A program made the position numbers and the translations under genes. Source: Spirochaetia bacterium (lineage in GTDB: Bacteria; Spirochaetota; Leptospiria; Leptospirales; Leptonemataceae). Taken from it: a DNA stretch of 64,000 nt. The notes under the pieces were generated by a model. It saw only the letters and a list, made by a program, of their open reading frames with translations, was not told the origin of the DNA and did no database searches. Positions 18,415 to 29,826 of this stretch are shown here, one piece after another. The stretch is taken from the NCBI GenBank assembly GCA_021413825.1, contig JAIOPQ010000027.1:25087-89086 (forward strand). The letters run 5' to 3'. Position 1 is the first letter of the stretch; each line of letters opens with the position of its first letter.

Positions 18415-21400
18415 TAAGCGATTCCACCTGACATACCCGCAGCAAAGTTGCGTCCAGTTTTTCCAAGCACAACTACACGGCCACCAGTCATGTATTCGCA
18501 CCCATGATCACCAAGCCCTTCTACAACTGCATACGCCCCGGAGTTTCGCACAGCAAAACGTTCGCCTGCAAGGCCGTTGATATATGCTTCTCCGCCCGTT
18601 GCCCCGTATAGACAGGTGTTTCCGGCAATTATGTTCTTGCCTGGGTCATACGTAGTTCCTTCCGGGACGCGGGCTATCAGACGTCCGCCTGAAAGACCTT
18701 TGCCTACATAATCGTTTACCTGCCCCATGATCTCAAGCGTGATGCCTTTGTTTACAAATGCACCAAAGCTTTGACCTGCTACGCCATGGAACTTAATATG
18801 AATGGTACCGTCTGGCAGCCCGTTTTCACCGTAACGCATGGCGCTTTCACCGGCAAGCATAGCGCCTACAGTACGATTGGTATTGCGAATCGTAATATCG
18901 AATGCTACTTTCTCACCGCGCTCCAGCGCAGGCTTGCAACGCTCAATCAGTTCACGATCAAGCTGGGTTTCCAGTCCGTGATCCTGTTTCTTGGTGCAAT
19001 ACAAATCTGTTGGGAAGTTCGGCTTCACGCGAGTCAGAATGCGGGAGAAATCCAGGCCGCGCGCCTTCCAGTGCTTAGTAGGGCGAACGAACGTTAGGCG
19101 GTCAATCTGTCCCACCATTTCATTAAATGTGCGGAAACCAAGCTGCGCCATGTACTCGCGTACTTCCTGGGCAATAAATGTCATAAGGTTGACAACGTAT
19201 TCAGGTTTTCCGTGAAATTTCTTGCGAAGCTCCTCGTCCTGCGTTGCAACTCCAACCGGGCAGGTATTCAAATGACACTTGCGCATCATGATGCAGCCCA
19301 CAGCAACGAGGGCAGATGTACTGAATCCAAACTCCTCTGCACCCAAAAGCGCCCCGATCACAACGTCCCGACCAGTCAGAAGCTTGCCATCAGTTGCAAT
19401 CACTACACGATCGCGCAGCCCGTTTGCAACCAGGGTTTGATGCGTTTCTGCGAGCCCAAGCTCCCAGGGTGATCCTGCATGATGAATCGAAGAAATCGGA
19501 CTGGCGCCGGTTCCACCGGAATCCCCGCTGATCAAGATATGATCTGCATGGCATTTTGCAACACCCGCCGCAACCGTTCCAACGCCAACCTCGCTCACTA
19601 GCTTCACACTGATGCGGGCTTTCGGGTTAACGTTTTTCAGATCAAAAATCAATTGTTTTAGATCTTCAATTGAATAGATGTCATGGTGCGGTGGTGGGCT
19701 AATCAACGTTACGCCTGGTGTGCTATAACGCAGACGACCAATATGCTTATCCACTTTATGGCCTGGAAGCTGGCCGCCCTCGCCCGGTTTTGCACCCTGC
19801 GCCATTTTGATCTGGAGCTCGTTTGCATTGACAAGGTAGTTTGTGGTCACACCAAAGCGCGCGGAAGCCACCTGTTTGATTGCACTGCGCATGCTATCGC
19901 CGTTCTCAAGGGGAACATAGCGAATCGGATCCTCTCCACCTTCGCCAGTGTTGCTCTTTCCACCTGTACGGTTCATAGCAATTGCAAGAGTTGTATGTGC
20001 TTCCCATGAAATTGAGCCAAAGCTCATGGCTCCTGTGGCAAATCGTTTGATGATATCAGCTACAGACTCAACCTCTTCGATTGGAACAGGGGTTGCTGTT
20101 TTATCAAAGTCAAAAAGACTGCGCAGCGTAATGCGGCGCTTTGTCTGGTCGTCGATGAGCTTACTGAACTGCTTGAAGATTGAGTAATCACCCGTTGATG
20201 TTGCACGCTGAAGTGTATGAACTGCAGTTGGCGAATACAGATGAGCCTCGCCTTCCTTTCTCCAGTAGTGGACTCCACCTGGATCAAGCAAGCCAGGATG
20301 AAACGTTTCATCATAAGCCTGGGCGTGACGGCGAAGCACTTCTTCCTCAACCATCTCAGCGCTGCATCCTTCGATGCGACTGGCTGTTCCGGTGAAATAC
20401 GAGTTGATCAGTTCTGAATCAAGACCAACAGCCTCAAAAATCTGCGCACCACAATAAGATTGCAAGGTGGAGATTCCCATTTTACTGAAAATCTTGAACA
20501 GACCTTTGCCCACTGCCTTAATGTAATTCTTGCGAGCATCTTTGAAACTCTTGATCTCCGGCAGGCCGCCTTCTTCAATCATATCAGCCAGAGTTTCAAA
20601 TGCAAGATACGGATTGATTGCATTTGCGCCGTATCCCAGAAGCAATGCAAAATGAGAAACTTCACGCGGCTCACCTGATTCAATTACGATTCCCGTTTTT
20701 GTGCGAAGCCCCGCGCGAATCAAGAAATGGTGAACTGCGGCAACTGCAAGCAAGCTTGGAATTGGCGCGACGCTTGGACCTACGCCCCGATCTGACAGAA
20801 TGATGAGGTTTACGCCACCGCGTACTGCGGTTGCTGCTTCATCGCAGACCTGATCGAGACGATTGCGCATGCCGCTCTTTGCGTCAGGATCAAAAAGAAT
20901 ATTCAGCGTAATCGCCTGGAAATGGCCACGGGCAATTGTTCGGATTTTTTCCAGATCGTTGTTGCTCAGAACTGGATGTTCAAGCTCAAGGCGATGTGCA
21001 TGGCCTGGTGTTTCATCGAGAAGATTCCCTTCTGGCCCAATGTATGCGGTGAGCTCCATAACCAGCTCTTCGCGGATTGGATCTACCGGTGGGTTAGTTA
21101 CCTGCGCAAACAACTGCTTGAAATAACGGAAGAGTGGTTGTGGCCGATCTGAAAGCACAGCAAGCGATGCATCGACACCCATTGAACCAATTGCTTCTTC
21201 ACCTGTGACGGCCATCGGGCGCATCTGGCTATTAATGTCTTCAGACGTGTAACCAAATACGCGCTGACGTTCCAGAATGGTCGGATGATCCGGCTGATGC
21301 ACAAACGTTGGATCCGGAAGCTCACTCATCCGAATCATGTTTTCATTCACCCACTGATGATAGGGTTTTTGAGTGACGATTGTCTTCTTCAGTTCTTCAT

Positions 21401-22685
21401 CATCAATGATGCGACCCTGCTCCAGATCGATCAGGAACATTTTCCCGGCAGTAAGCTTTCCGCTCTTAACAATAGAAGAAGGTTCAACTGGAAGTGCTCC
21501 GGCTTCTGAGGCCATGATGCACAAATCATCTTTGGTTACCACATAACGTGCCGGTCTCAGTCCGTTACGATCGAGCGTGGCACCAATCTGAACACCGTCC
21601 GTAAATGCAACCGCAGCAGGTCCATCCCAAGGCTCCATCATTGTTGCATGGTATTCATAGAAAGCGCGACGATCTGGGTCCATGTCGGGATTTTTGGACC
21701 ACGCTTCTGGAATCATCATCATCATGGTATGCGCAAGGCTGCGCCCGCCCATGACCAGGAGTTCGAGTACCGTATCGAATGTTGCAGAATCGCTCTGACC
21801 TTCCATAATAATAGGAAGCATGCGCTTGAGGTCTTTCCCGTACAGAGGGGATTCCATAACCATCTGGCGTGCCGCCATCCAGTTCATGTTTCCGCGAAGC
21901 GCATTGATTTCGCCGTTATGCGCGATCATCCGGAACGGGTGGGCCAGATCCCAGGTAGGGAATGTGTTGGTTGAAAACCGCATGTGAATCAGCGCAAGCG
22001 CAGACTCAACGTCCGGAGACTGGAGATCCGTGTAAAACTTTGGAATCTGATCCGCGAGGAGCATTCCTTTGTAAATGATTGTTCTGGAGGAAAACGATGC
22101 TACGTAATACTTACTTCTGTCCAGCTTGTGTTCTGCGCGTACGCGACGGTCAATTACTCGTCTGATTAGATAAAGCCGGCGCTCAAAGTCATCACCGCTC
22201 TTAACGTCAGGCGAAGCACCTATGAAGCATTGGCGGAAATGGGGCGAGGTTGAACGAGCGGCTTCTCCAGTGAACTCCGCCTGGATTGGCACGTCGCGCC
22301 AGCCCAGGAATTCCTGGCCTTCGTCTACGACTACCTTCTCAATTATAGTTTCAACGGCTTTACGCTGCGTTCTATTCTGAGGCAAATACATGAAACCTAC
22401 AGCATACCGCCCTGCAGGCGGCAATTGGACCCCAGATTCGCCCATAACCCGACGGAAAAACTTGTCTGGCATCTGAATCAAGATCCCAGCACCATCTCCC
22501 GTGAGCGGATCAGCGCCTACAGCACCTCTATGTTCGAGATTATGAATGAGCTGAAGCCCCAGCTCGACGATGCGGCGGCTCTGACGGCCCTTTATGTCTA
22601 CGACGAAGCCTACGCCGCAGGAGTCTTTGTCCAATGCCGGGTCGTATAAACCCTGTGCACGGTTAGTTGGTTGCATCGAGATCAT
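18402..22685 (-). CDS. gltB: Glutamate synthase large subunit, truncated by frameshift at the 3' end
   Basis: [14 protein letters not shown] glutaminase, FMN/3Fe-4S domain, GXGXG domain ending [11 protein letters not shown]-stop; probable start MQPTNRAQG near 22676. Confidence 0.95.
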   Translation of the reverse strand: MISMQPTNRAQGLYDPALDKDSCGVGFVVDIKGRQSRRIVELGLQLIHNLEHRGAVGADPLTGDGAGILIQMPDKFFRRVMGESGVQLPPAGRYAVGFMYLPQNRTQRKAVETIIEKVVVDEGQEFLGWRDVPIQAEFTGEAARSTSPHFRQCFIGASPDVKSGDDFERRLYLIRRVIDRRVRAEHKLDRSKYYVASFSSRTIIYKGMLLADQIPKFYTDLQSPDVESALALIHMRFSTNTFPTWDLAHPFRMIAHNGEINALRGNMNWMAARQMVMESPLYGKDLKRMLPIIMEGQSDSATFDTVLELLVMGGRSLAHTMMMMIPEAWSKNPDMDPDRRAFYEYHATMMEPWDGPAAVAFTDGVQIGATLDRNGLRPARYVVTKDDLCIMASEAGALPVEPSSIVKSGKLTAGKMFLIDLEQGRIIDDEELKKTIVTQKPYHQWVNENMIRMSELPDPTFVHQPDHPTILERQRVFGYTSEDINSQMRPMAVTGEEAIGSMGVDASLAVLSDRPQPLFRYFKQLFAQVTNPPVDPIREELVMELTAYIGPEGNLLDETPGHAHRLELEHPVLSNNDLEKIRTIARGHFQAITLNILFDPDAKSGMRNRLDQVCDEAATAVRGGVNLIILSDRGVGPSVAPIPSLLAVAAVHHFLIRAGLRTKTGIVIESGEPREVSHFALLLGYGANAINPYLAFETLADMIEEGGLPEIKSFKDARKNYIKAVGKGLFKIFSKMGISTLQSYCGAQIFEAVGLDSELINSYFTGTASRIEGCSAEMVEEEVLRRHAQAYDETFHPGLLDPGGVHYWRKEGEAHLYSPTAVHTLQRATSTGDYSIFKQFSKLIDDQTKRRITLRSLFDFDKTATPVPIEEVESVADIIKRFATGAMSFGSISWEAHTTLAIAMNRTGGKSNTGEGGEDPIRYVPLENGDSMRSAIKQVASARFGVTTNYLVNANELQIKMAQGAKPGEGGQLPGHKVDKHIGRLRYSTPGVTLISPPPHHDIYSIEDLKQLIFDLKNVNPKARISVKLVSEVGVGTVAAGVAKCHADHILISGDSGGTGASPISSIHHAGSPWELGLAETHQTLVANGLRDRVVIATDGKLLTGRDVVIGALLGAEEFGFSTSALVAVGCIMMRKCHLNTCPVGVATQDEELRKKFHGKPEYVVNLMTFIAQEVREYMAQLGFRTFNEMVGQIDRLTFVRPTKHWKARGLDFSRILTRVKPNFPTDLYCTKKQDHGLETQLDRELIERCKPALERGEKVAFDITIRNTNRTVGAMLAGESAMRYGENGLPDGTIHIKFHGVAGQSFGAFVNKGITLEIMGQVNDYVGKGLSGGRLIARVPEGTTYDPGKNIIAGNTCLYGATGGEAYINGLAGERFAVRNSGAYAVVEGLGDHGCEYMTGGRVVVLGKTGRNFAAGMSGGIAYVFG

Positions 22686-22958
22686 CTTACCCGCCCCGGA
22701 TTGTCAAAAAAGTGTACTATCGCCTGTACTCAAAGCAATTTTGGTACCGGCAACAGAAGGTTTTGCAGCGTTTTTTTTTGGCCATTGGTGGCAGGACCTG
22801 GATTCCGGGTCAGCATCTGGGCTGAATTACAACCTTGGTACTATGCGCTACGGCGAGATGGTTTATGTTTATCAAGTGTTTTTGATTTTTGATTTCGCAA
22901 ATGACCGTCCTGAGTTTTTGTATTTGACTCAGGGCCCCATTTTGAATTTCATGAACAC

Positions 22959-23390
22959 ATGGCATCCAACGATTTAATTTTGTCAATGGGCTCCGCTTTT
23001 CGCGGTTCTATGGATATTGTCCGCGAAGGAATGGCTAAAAAAGAGAAACAGTCAACACTTGCATTGTCTATACTAATTCATGTAGAACGTCAGCCTGGTG
23101 TTTCACAGGGGACGCTTGGAAAGATCCTCAGAAGAGACCCGATGACTATGAGTCAGGCTGTTCGAGCGTTACAGTCTGCTGGACTTATCTCAAGTCAGCC
23201 AGATCAAGAAGATCGCAGAATCAAAAGACTGACTGTGAGCAAGAAAGGCAAAGCCCTTGGGCAAGCAATGTCTCAAGGTGAAGGAAAATTATTGGGGGCG
23301 CTGTCACGTAACTGGGGTAAGGCGCGGATCAATCAGTTCACAAAAGATCTGGCAGAATACAATCAGTTCCTGACTGAGCAAGCATCTTAG
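22959..23390 (+). CDS. MarR family transcriptional regulator
   Basis: QPGVSQGTLGKILRRDPMTMSQAVRALQSAGLISSQPDQEDRRIKRLTVSKKGK. Confidence 0.9.
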   Translation: MASNDLILSMGSAFRGSMDIVREGMAKKEKQSTLALSILIHVERQPGVSQGTLGKILRRDPMTMSQAVRALQSAGLISSQPDQEDRRIKRLTVSKKGKALGQAMSQGEGKLLGALSRNWGKARINQFTKDLAEYNQFLTEQAS

Positions 23391-24169
23391 GCCCGGGCCA
23401 GATTTCTTTCAGACGGCTCGCTCTTGATTTCGCGCGAGCCTTTGAATCTCAAAATGTAATAATCCATTCCTTTGAATCGGAACTTTCCACGCACCAGCGG
23501 ATGTGAGACTCCGGGGGATCCAACCTGAACCCGATTCTCGCGCGCTATAATCGGTGGCATGAGCTCTTCAAACCAGATCGCATGCAACTCGTCGTTATTT
23601 CCCTCAAAGATTGCCACGTTCAGTTCGTCCCGATGCGGTGAAAAGAATGCGATACTCTCATCGCCGGGAAAAAAATCCATCCGCGCAAAATCCTCGCCGC
23701 GACGATGCACGGCAACATTCCGCCTGACTTCAGTTGGTTTATCAAAAATACAGAAACGCATTGTCCCAAGCCGCAGGAGCGTGTAGTCCGCGTTGCGATA
23801 GAGTGGACTCATTTCTGATTCCATGCCAGTTTCAGCGCCAGGCTCTTCATCTGGTAAAGGCGGCGGCGCGGGCGGCAGAAAAACTGCCTCGGCATCGCGA
23901 CGAATTTTGGCTAACTGCTTCTGCATAATGCCACAGTCGCGTCTGAAGTTTGCAAAAATTTCGTGAAGGCCCATGGAGTTACGAGTCAAACGCAGGGCGC
24001 GTTCCCTTGCGAATCCACGAGGGGGCAAGAGCTTATGCATCTCACCAGCGCTCGATGCAAGTTCCGCAACAAGCGACTCGGGTTCCTTTAGCAGGCGTTC
24101 AATCTCAAGCAGCTTCTTTTCAAACTGGCTGCTCAAATCATGCATCTGGACAAGTCGTTCGGCGCTCAC
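23387..24169 (-). CDS. Hypothetical protein (260 aa)
   Basis: Long ORF; helical N-terminus and strand-rich C-terminus; no recognised family. Confidence 0.65.
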   Translation of the reverse strand: MSAERLVQMHDLSSQFEKKLLEIERLLKEPESLVAELASSAGEMHKLLPPRGFARERALRLTRNSMGLHEIFANFRRDCGIMQKQLAKIRRDAEAVFLPPAPPPLPDEEPGAETGMESEMSPLYRNADYTLLRLGTMRFCIFDKPTEVRRNVAVHRRGEDFARMDFFPGDESIAFFSPHRDELNVAIFEGNNDELHAIWFEELMPPIIARENRVQVGSPGVSHPLVRGKFRFKGMDYYILRFKGSREIKSEPSERNLARA

Positions 24170-24232
24170 ATCAAATTATCGGCCGATCAAGGATTTCAGG
24201 CCAAGCCTAATTCGAGTCCGAAGCCCGGCAAA

Positions 24233-26728
24233 TCAGGGTTCGGTTGCGGAAAGAAGCGTTTTGAGCTTCTGCACACCGGGGTGAGCCGGGTCAATGCTCC
24301 GAGCTCGAATCCAGGTTTCCTGGGCTCGCCCTGCATCGCCCAGGCGACGGTAAACATCGGAGAGATTGATCAGGTTGCGGACATGAAGCGGATCACGTAA
24401 CTTGCAGCGCTCAGCATACGCTCGTGCAAGCGACAACATGCGAGGATCAGAAGGAGCGGCCTGCTTGATTAGCCCGGAGGCAAGGAAGAGCGCATCTGTA
24501 TCGGCAGGAAAGCTTTCGCAGATTTCCCTGGCAATCTCCTGTGCCCTAATGTAGTTTTTTTCATCGCGCGCTCGAGCAAGGGCTGCTTTGAGTTCCCCTT
24601 CGGACGTTATGCGACTATTGTTCGACAATGGAGCATCTTCCAGATATCCCATGCGCATCAAGGAAAGATCATCAATGACCGTTCCCTGCTCATAGATTTC
24701 CTTAACGATCAAAGACAATTCCCCTGCGGCATTTTCAACGATTCGCAGGAACAGCGTCTCGTCTTCATTTATGGTACGCTCACCGGCCGGTGTAATGCGC
24801 TCCAAATCATCTCTGCCGTCAGAACCCAGAACAAGAATATCCCCCGGTTCCAACTGCAAAGTATTGATGCGAAGGTTTCCCTCAATGGCAGGCGTTCCAA
24901 TTTTCCTGATCTGCTCTACCGTATCTGGGAATGATGCACGGGAATTCCTATAAAGTACGGGTGCTGGATGCTCTGCCAGGAGATAATATACAAATCCATT
25001 TTTTTCATCGAGCAAGCCAAGCATGCAAGAAACCAGCATACTACCGTCAAAGGACACGAATACATTCTGGAGCTCCGCCAGACATGCCTTCAACCAGAGC
25101 TCAGGAAATTGATTTGTGGATGAAGTATTCTCCTGCGTGCGAGTAATAATCATTTTGAAGACAGTTCCGAGCACGAGGGCACCACCAGCACCCTGCATCG
25201 ATTTACCCATGGCATCTCCGTTCAGGAAGCAAACATATTGCACGCCGCCGAGTTCAATGCGATGCGCCGCACATAAATCTCCACCTATTTCAGAATCCCA
25301 TTTGCGAAAGTGAAACTGTTTCTTGGCACGGGAAAAGATTTCAAGCGTCAGAGGACCACCAGAAACAAAGCTCCCGTTGAGCGGTTTGGTGAGAAGTGAC
25401 GTTAAGAAATAGTCACCATCCTGCTGATTCTTAAGTTCCTGGATTTTGTCGTGGCTGTTTTGTAATTCCCGCGTTCTATCAATTACCTTTTGTTCGAGCG
25501 ATTCATTTAGCTCTTCTACCTGGTTTCGAGTCCGCACGAAGTCATTCGCCAGAACAAGCGCAATGCTAAACAGCAACGCAGGAAACGAATAGCCCATGAG
25601 AAAAAGTCCACCGCGCGCATCGGATAAAATGATTATCAAATCGTTTACGGTCATGATTGCTATGATCAAAAATGAGGCGGAGATCAGTTTAGCATTTCTG
25701 TCCCCTGCTCGCCAACCCTGAACAATGCAGGCACCCACGTAAAAGATTACCAGTGCGCCAGCTGGCATGATCATGTTGTACTTCACGCGAATCGACTGTA
25801 GATCGCCCGAGAAAATAATAACGAACACGGAGGGCAGGAAAAATGCAGCGAAAATCCCCGTTACAACCTTGTGAAACGTAGTATGTAGTTTAAAGAAGTA
25901 TCTGAAAAACAAGGCGAAACTTAACGGAATGAGGGGGCCATTGCCCATGATGATTTGCTCTTTAGTCAGGTAATCCATGGGGAATGACGGGGGAAGTGCG
26001 AAGTTCAAGCTTTGCAGGCCCCAGACAACGCATAGAAAAGCAAAGAACAAATTCTCACTATCCTGACGCCTCCGGATATACAGAAGCATGTGATAGATTG
26101 CGACCGCCAATAATATGAAAGCAAGTATGCGATTCAAATCATTCCGCAAGAAGCTCTGCTGTGCAAACAGTTGGCTTAAACCTTGCTCCGGCCCGATCAG
26201 TACATCATCGTTTATCCATCCCTCATTGTTATAGTAAAGGCGCACCGAGATATGATTGGTTCCGGCTCGTAAGAGGTTTTCAGGAATCTGGTATAAACGC
26301 GGTGTATTCCATCCGGAAAAGAAATCAGTCGTGTTGACCTTCCCTCGCGGTGGCCATCTACCACCAGTTCCAATCCGCACACCGTTAAGAAAAACTTCCT
26401 CCGCAATTGCTACGCGCCCCATATACAGAGCATTCTGACCATCGAGCAGGCGCGACGGCACTTCGAACTCTCGCGCAACCCAGACGATTCCAAATTTCTC
26501 GGGAAAATCGTGTATTACGGATCCAGGAACATGAACACTTTCCCAGGCAGTAATGTCAGTCTTTGCATCAAATTGACCGGAGTCGTCTAACTGTCTTTTC
26601 CAATCCCCTGCAAGATCGATATTGTCCATGTTTGCATTGGTACAACTGAGCATGCACAGCAAACTGAGAGGCAACAGACATTTCCAGGCCCTGCGCACGA
26701 CCCCATGAGTTTCAAAAGTGAGGCTCAC
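24233..26728 (-). CDS. 7TMR-DISM receptor with SpoIIE/PP2C phosphatase and TPR-like C-terminus
   Basis: Signal peptide, GH2-like jelly-roll sensor, 7-TM block, coiled coil, GDLCAAHRIELGGVQYVCFLNGDAMGKSMQGAGGAL and LVLGSDGRDDLE PP2C motifs, helical repeats. Confidence 0.88.
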   Translation of the reverse strand: MSLTFETHGVVRRAWKCLLPLSLLCMLSCTNANMDNIDLAGDWKRQLDDSGQFDAKTDITAWESVHVPGSVIHDFPEKFGIVWVAREFEVPSRLLDGQNALYMGRVAIAEEVFLNGVRIGTGGRWPPRGKVNTTDFFSGWNTPRLYQIPENLLRAGTNHISVRLYYNNEGWINDDVLIGPEQGLSQLFAQQSFLRNDLNRILAFILLAVAIYHMLLYIRRRQDSENLFFAFLCVVWGLQSLNFALPPSFPMDYLTKEQIIMGNGPLIPLSFALFFRYFFKLHTTFHKVVTGIFAAFFLPSVFVIIFSGDLQSIRVKYNMIMPAGALVIFYVGACIVQGWRAGDRNAKLISASFLIIAIMTVNDLIIILSDARGGLFLMGYSFPALLFSIALVLANDFVRTRNQVEELNESLEQKVIDRTRELQNSHDKIQELKNQQDGDYFLTSLLTKPLNGSFVSGGPLTLEIFSRAKKQFHFRKWDSEIGGDLCAAHRIELGGVQYVCFLNGDAMGKSMQGAGGALVLGTVFKMIITRTQENTSSTNQFPELWLKACLAELQNVFVSFDGSMLVSCMLGLLDEKNGFVYYLLAEHPAPVLYRNSRASFPDTVEQIRKIGTPAIEGNLRINTLQLEPGDILVLGSDGRDDLERITPAGERTINEDETLFLRIVENAAGELSLIVKEIYEQGTVIDDLSLMRMGYLEDAPLSNNSRITSEGELKAALARARDEKNYIRAQEIAREICESFPADTDALFLASGLIKQAAPSDPRMLSLARAYAERCKLRDPLHVRNLINLSDVYRRLGDAGRAQETWIRARSIDPAHPGVQKLKTLLSATEP

Positions 26729-26776
26729 AATTCTCTATTCTCGCCTTAACGTCTAAACGATGATTAGCCTGACTAG

Positions 26777-27253
26777 TCAGGCAGCTTTCAAGCGTCTGGC
26801 CTGGAGGACTGCACCTAGAATGAACAACAGGAACAAAAGACCAGTTGCGGCTTTGAGCGCTGGCTCCTCCGGTCCTGCGGCAAGTGGCGCGCCATACGGC
26901 AGTCTAGTGGCTGCTTCTGTAATTCCCGGGATCATGTGAAACAAAAATGTAGCTGAATAACAAATGGTCTCAATGTAAGGGGATGCTTTTCCAAACATAT
27001 TCCTACCTGCAACAAATGCGACACCCAGAACAATGAGAGTGAGAATTGCCAGGACATGGGCCCGACCAAATCCACCGTGTTGATAGATTCCCAGGGCAGA
27101 GATGCACGTTACTATGGTTGTTAAGATATAGACCTGTCCCAGGCGATTCCCTGAAACAATCGCTTTGTCACGAATCAATAGAATAGCACCGCTTGCAAGG
27201 GCTACAATGCTAACGGCTAAATGGAAAATACCGAGCGGGCTGAGTCCGTACAT
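26777..27253 (-). CDS. Membrane protein, unknown function
   Basis: Several TM segments; likely start MYGLSPLGIFHL. Confidence 0.65.
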   Translation of the reverse strand: MYGLSPLGIFHLAVSIVALASGAILLIRDKAIVSGNRLGQVYILTTIVTCISALGIYQHGGFGRAHVLAILTLIVLGVAFVAGRNMFGKASPYIETICYSATFLFHMIPGITEAATRLPYGAPLAAGPEEPALKAATGLLFLLFILGAVLQARRLKAA

Positions 27254-27374
27254 AGTTACTCCTGGAGAAATTATAACATTATGCATACCTTCTGTCAGAA
27301 GCAAGAACTTTGTATGGGAACGCGAGTTCGACTTGCCAAAATTGCATGGGAATCTTCGGATACTATGCACATAC

Positions 27375-28283
27375 ATGAGCCATCAGGAATCTTCATCTAA
27401 AGCTATATTCTATGCCTTAGTTGCCAACCTCGGCATTGCCATCGCCAAGAGCGTCGCAGCATTTCTCACCGGTTCAGGGAGTATGCTGGCTGAGGCAGTG
27501 CATTCGTTCGCTGACTGTGGAAATCAGCTTCTCCTATTCTTTGGATTGCACAGATCCAAAATGCCGCCGACTCGCGAGCATCCGCTTGGTTTTGGAAAGG
27601 TAGTCTATTTTTGGAGTTTCCTCGTTGCGATCTTGCTCTTCAGCGTTGGCGGATTGTTCTCGGTCCAGGAAGGGATACATAAGCTAGTGCATCCTGAACC
27701 TCTGCAGCATGTTCCTATAGCAATCGGAGTTTTGTTCTTCTCCGCCGCTCTCGAAAGCTTCAGCATGTACGGATGCATACGAGAAATAAACAAGATCAAA
27801 GGTAGAAAGACGTTCTGGCAATGGCTTAAGAGCTCGCGGAACGCAGAGTTTATTGTAGTTCTTGGCGAAGACACGGCAGCCCTGATAGGACTGGTTGTTG
27901 CATTGTTCTTTATTGTCCTGAGTTACATTACCAACAACCCGGTGTTCGATGCCCTGGGGTCACTCGTAATTGGAGTTATTCTTGTGATCGTTGCATTCTT
28001 CATCTCTATGAGAGTAAAAGCCTTGATGGTTGGAATGTCCGCAGACCCGGAACTGGAAGATAGGATTGAAAGCCTGATAGAAAAAGATAAGGCTATCGTT
28101 CGTGTTTTCAACATCATCACGCAACAATTCGGACCTCATCTAATGCTGGCCGCAAAGATAGAAATGAAACCGGACCTAACCATAAAGAAGGCGAGCATCA
28201 AAATCAACGAACTTGAGAAAAATCTCAAAGCCGAGTTTCCGGAGATTCGCTGGTGTTTTATTGAACCCGACGTAGCTAAATAA
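27375..28283 (+). CDS. Cation diffusion facilitator (CDF) family transporter
   Basis: GSGSMLAEAVHSFADCGNQLLLFFGL, TREHPLGFGKVVYFWSF, EDTAALIGLVVAL. Confidence 0.93.
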   Translation: MSHQESSSKAIFYALVANLGIAIAKSVAAFLTGSGSMLAEAVHSFADCGNQLLLFFGLHRSKMPPTREHPLGFGKVVYFWSFLVAILLFSVGGLFSVQEGIHKLVHPEPLQHVPIAIGVLFFSAALESFSMYGCIREINKIKGRKTFWQWLKSSRNAEFIVVLGEDTAALIGLVVALFFIVLSYITNNPVFDALGSLVIGVILVIVAFFISMRVKALMVGMSADPELEDRIESLIEKDKAIVRVFNIITQQFGPHLMLAAKIEMKPDLTIKKASIKINELEKNLKAEFPEIRWCFIEPDVAK

Positions 28284-28299
28284 CCGTTTCGGGTTATCG

Positions 28300-29826
28300 T
28301 TAGTTGGCGAATCTACGCCGCGAAATGCTCAAGAGTATTCCCAGCGCCATCATAGACGTGAGCAAATGCGATCCACCATAGCTCATGAAACTCAAAGGTA
28401 GCCCTGTCACTGGAAGAACGCCTACGCAAATCCCAATGTTAAAAAACATATGAAAGAAAAACATAAACGAAATTCCAGCTGCAAGCATGGCACCAAATCG
28501 ATCCCTGGCATCAAAACTGAGCACCATACCGCGAAGGGGAATGCTCATAAGAATCATCAGCATGAGCACAGAACCGAGAAATCCAGTCCGCTCCGACCAG
28601 GAGGTAAACATGAAATCCGTAAAGGCTTCCGGAACCAGTGGCCTATCGCCTGATGTCATTTCTCCCTGAAAGATTCCGCGGCCGCTCATCTCGCCCGATC
28701 CTATTGCAGCGCGCGAGGCGCGTGTTTGATATGCAAGATCTCTTGGAAATTTGTCCGGATTTATGAACGCTGTAACGCGCGCTATCTGATGATATTTAAA
28801 AGAAAAGGTTACATGAACTGCAACCGCAGACAGAAGAGAAATTCCAATCACACCAAATGGAATGTAGAGTTTTCTCAAGTTCGCGAGCGGTGTCCCTTGC
28901 GTAAGGCGCAGAATCAAAAGAACCAGCGCGCTTAAGGAGAAGAAAATTCCAAGCGCCAGCAGCAGTGTATCGTTTTCAAGAATGCGTAGCAGCAACCCAC
29001 CACTGTCAGAGCGAACTGTGGTCACGGCCTCTACCAGACTGGACTTTAGAGTAGGATTCGTTAGAATTCCTGCCAGGTAATCTTTGTCTGCGCCCTCGAT
29101 GCCAGAAGGGATTTTCCCTTTTAGTGCAAACTTCCAAATATCCAACTTCAGAACGCGCACTGCGGGGATCAACTCTGACTTGCCCAGGTCGGCCAGATGA
29201 CCGGCTAACGGGTCCACCAGGGTAATATTGTGGTACTCTATATAGAGGGGTATGGTTATAGCCAGACCAAAAAATAGAACGACGGAGCCAATATGGTAAA
29301 AGTCCGCACCACCGATAAATAGCAAACAGAGCAGAATTGGAATAAATAGAAACGCATCACCAAAGGCAGGCTGAACCACAATTAAGACCATGGGCACAAG
29401 GCAAATTCCGAAGGCTATCAGTAGTGTTGGAATGCGATCCATCTCTCTTTCTTTGATCTGAAGATATTTTGCCAGCAGCAATACCGTGGCTAAGCGCGCG
29501 AGTTCGGATGGTTCCACACTAATCGGCCCAAGCCGGAACCAGGATTTGGCACCCTTAATTGTTGCACCAAAAACTAGAACTGCCAACAGAAGAAAACAGG
29601 CGAATCCATAGAAAGGCAGAGCATAAATCTCTAACACCTGATAGTTCACGCGGCGAATCGCTAGACACAGAATCAATCCGATTCCAAAAAATATGGACTG
29701 TCTAATCCATCGGCCTGAAGGATCGGCCGACTGATATTCCTGTGTGTAGAGTACGAAAATTCCACCAAGCACAGCGGCAACGGCGGCGCCAAGAAGCAAG
29801 AAGTCTATTTTGTAGCGACTGATCAC
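28300..29826 (-). CDS. rodA: Rod shape-determining protein RodA (SEDS glycosyltransferase)
   Basis: SEDS motifs GAKSWFRLGPISVEPSELARLA, DFMFTSWSERTGFLGS, GLPLSFMSYGGSHLL; downstream of mrdA. Confidence 0.94.
   Translation of the reverse strand: MISRYKIDFLLLGAAVAAVLGGIFVLYTQEYQSADPSGRWIRQSIFFGIGLILCLAIRRVNYQVLEIYALPFYGFACFLLLAVLVFGATIKGAKSWFRLGPISVEPSELARLATVLLLAKYLQIKEREMDRIPTLLIAFGICLVPMVLIVVQPAFGDAFLFIPILLCLLFIGGADFYHIGSVVLFFGLAITIPLYIEYHNITLVDPLAGHLADLGKSELIPAVRVLKLDIWKFALKGKIPSGIEGADKDYLAGILTNPTLKSSLVEAVTTVRSDSGGLLLRILENDTLLLALGIFFSLSALVLLILRLTQGTPLANLRKLYIPFGVIGISLLSAVAVHVTFSFKYHQIARVTAFINPDKFPRDLAYQTRASRAAIGSGEMSGRGIFQGEMTSGDRPLVPEAFTDFMFTSWSERTGFLGSVLMLMILMSIPLRGMVLSFDARDRFGAMLAAGISFMFFFHMFFNIGICVGVLPVTGLPLSFMSYGGSHLLTSMMALGILLSISRRRFAN

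Noticed and set aside
18395-18425. Programmed -1 frameshift in gltB
   Set aside because: No slippery heptamer or downstream structure seen at GTATTCGGGTAG, and the linker residues appear to be missing, so deletion or sequence error is more likely.
19683-20009. Numerous 60-130 aa plus-strand ORFs antisense to gltB
   Set aside because: Shadow ORFs of a conserved gene; no independent coding evidence.
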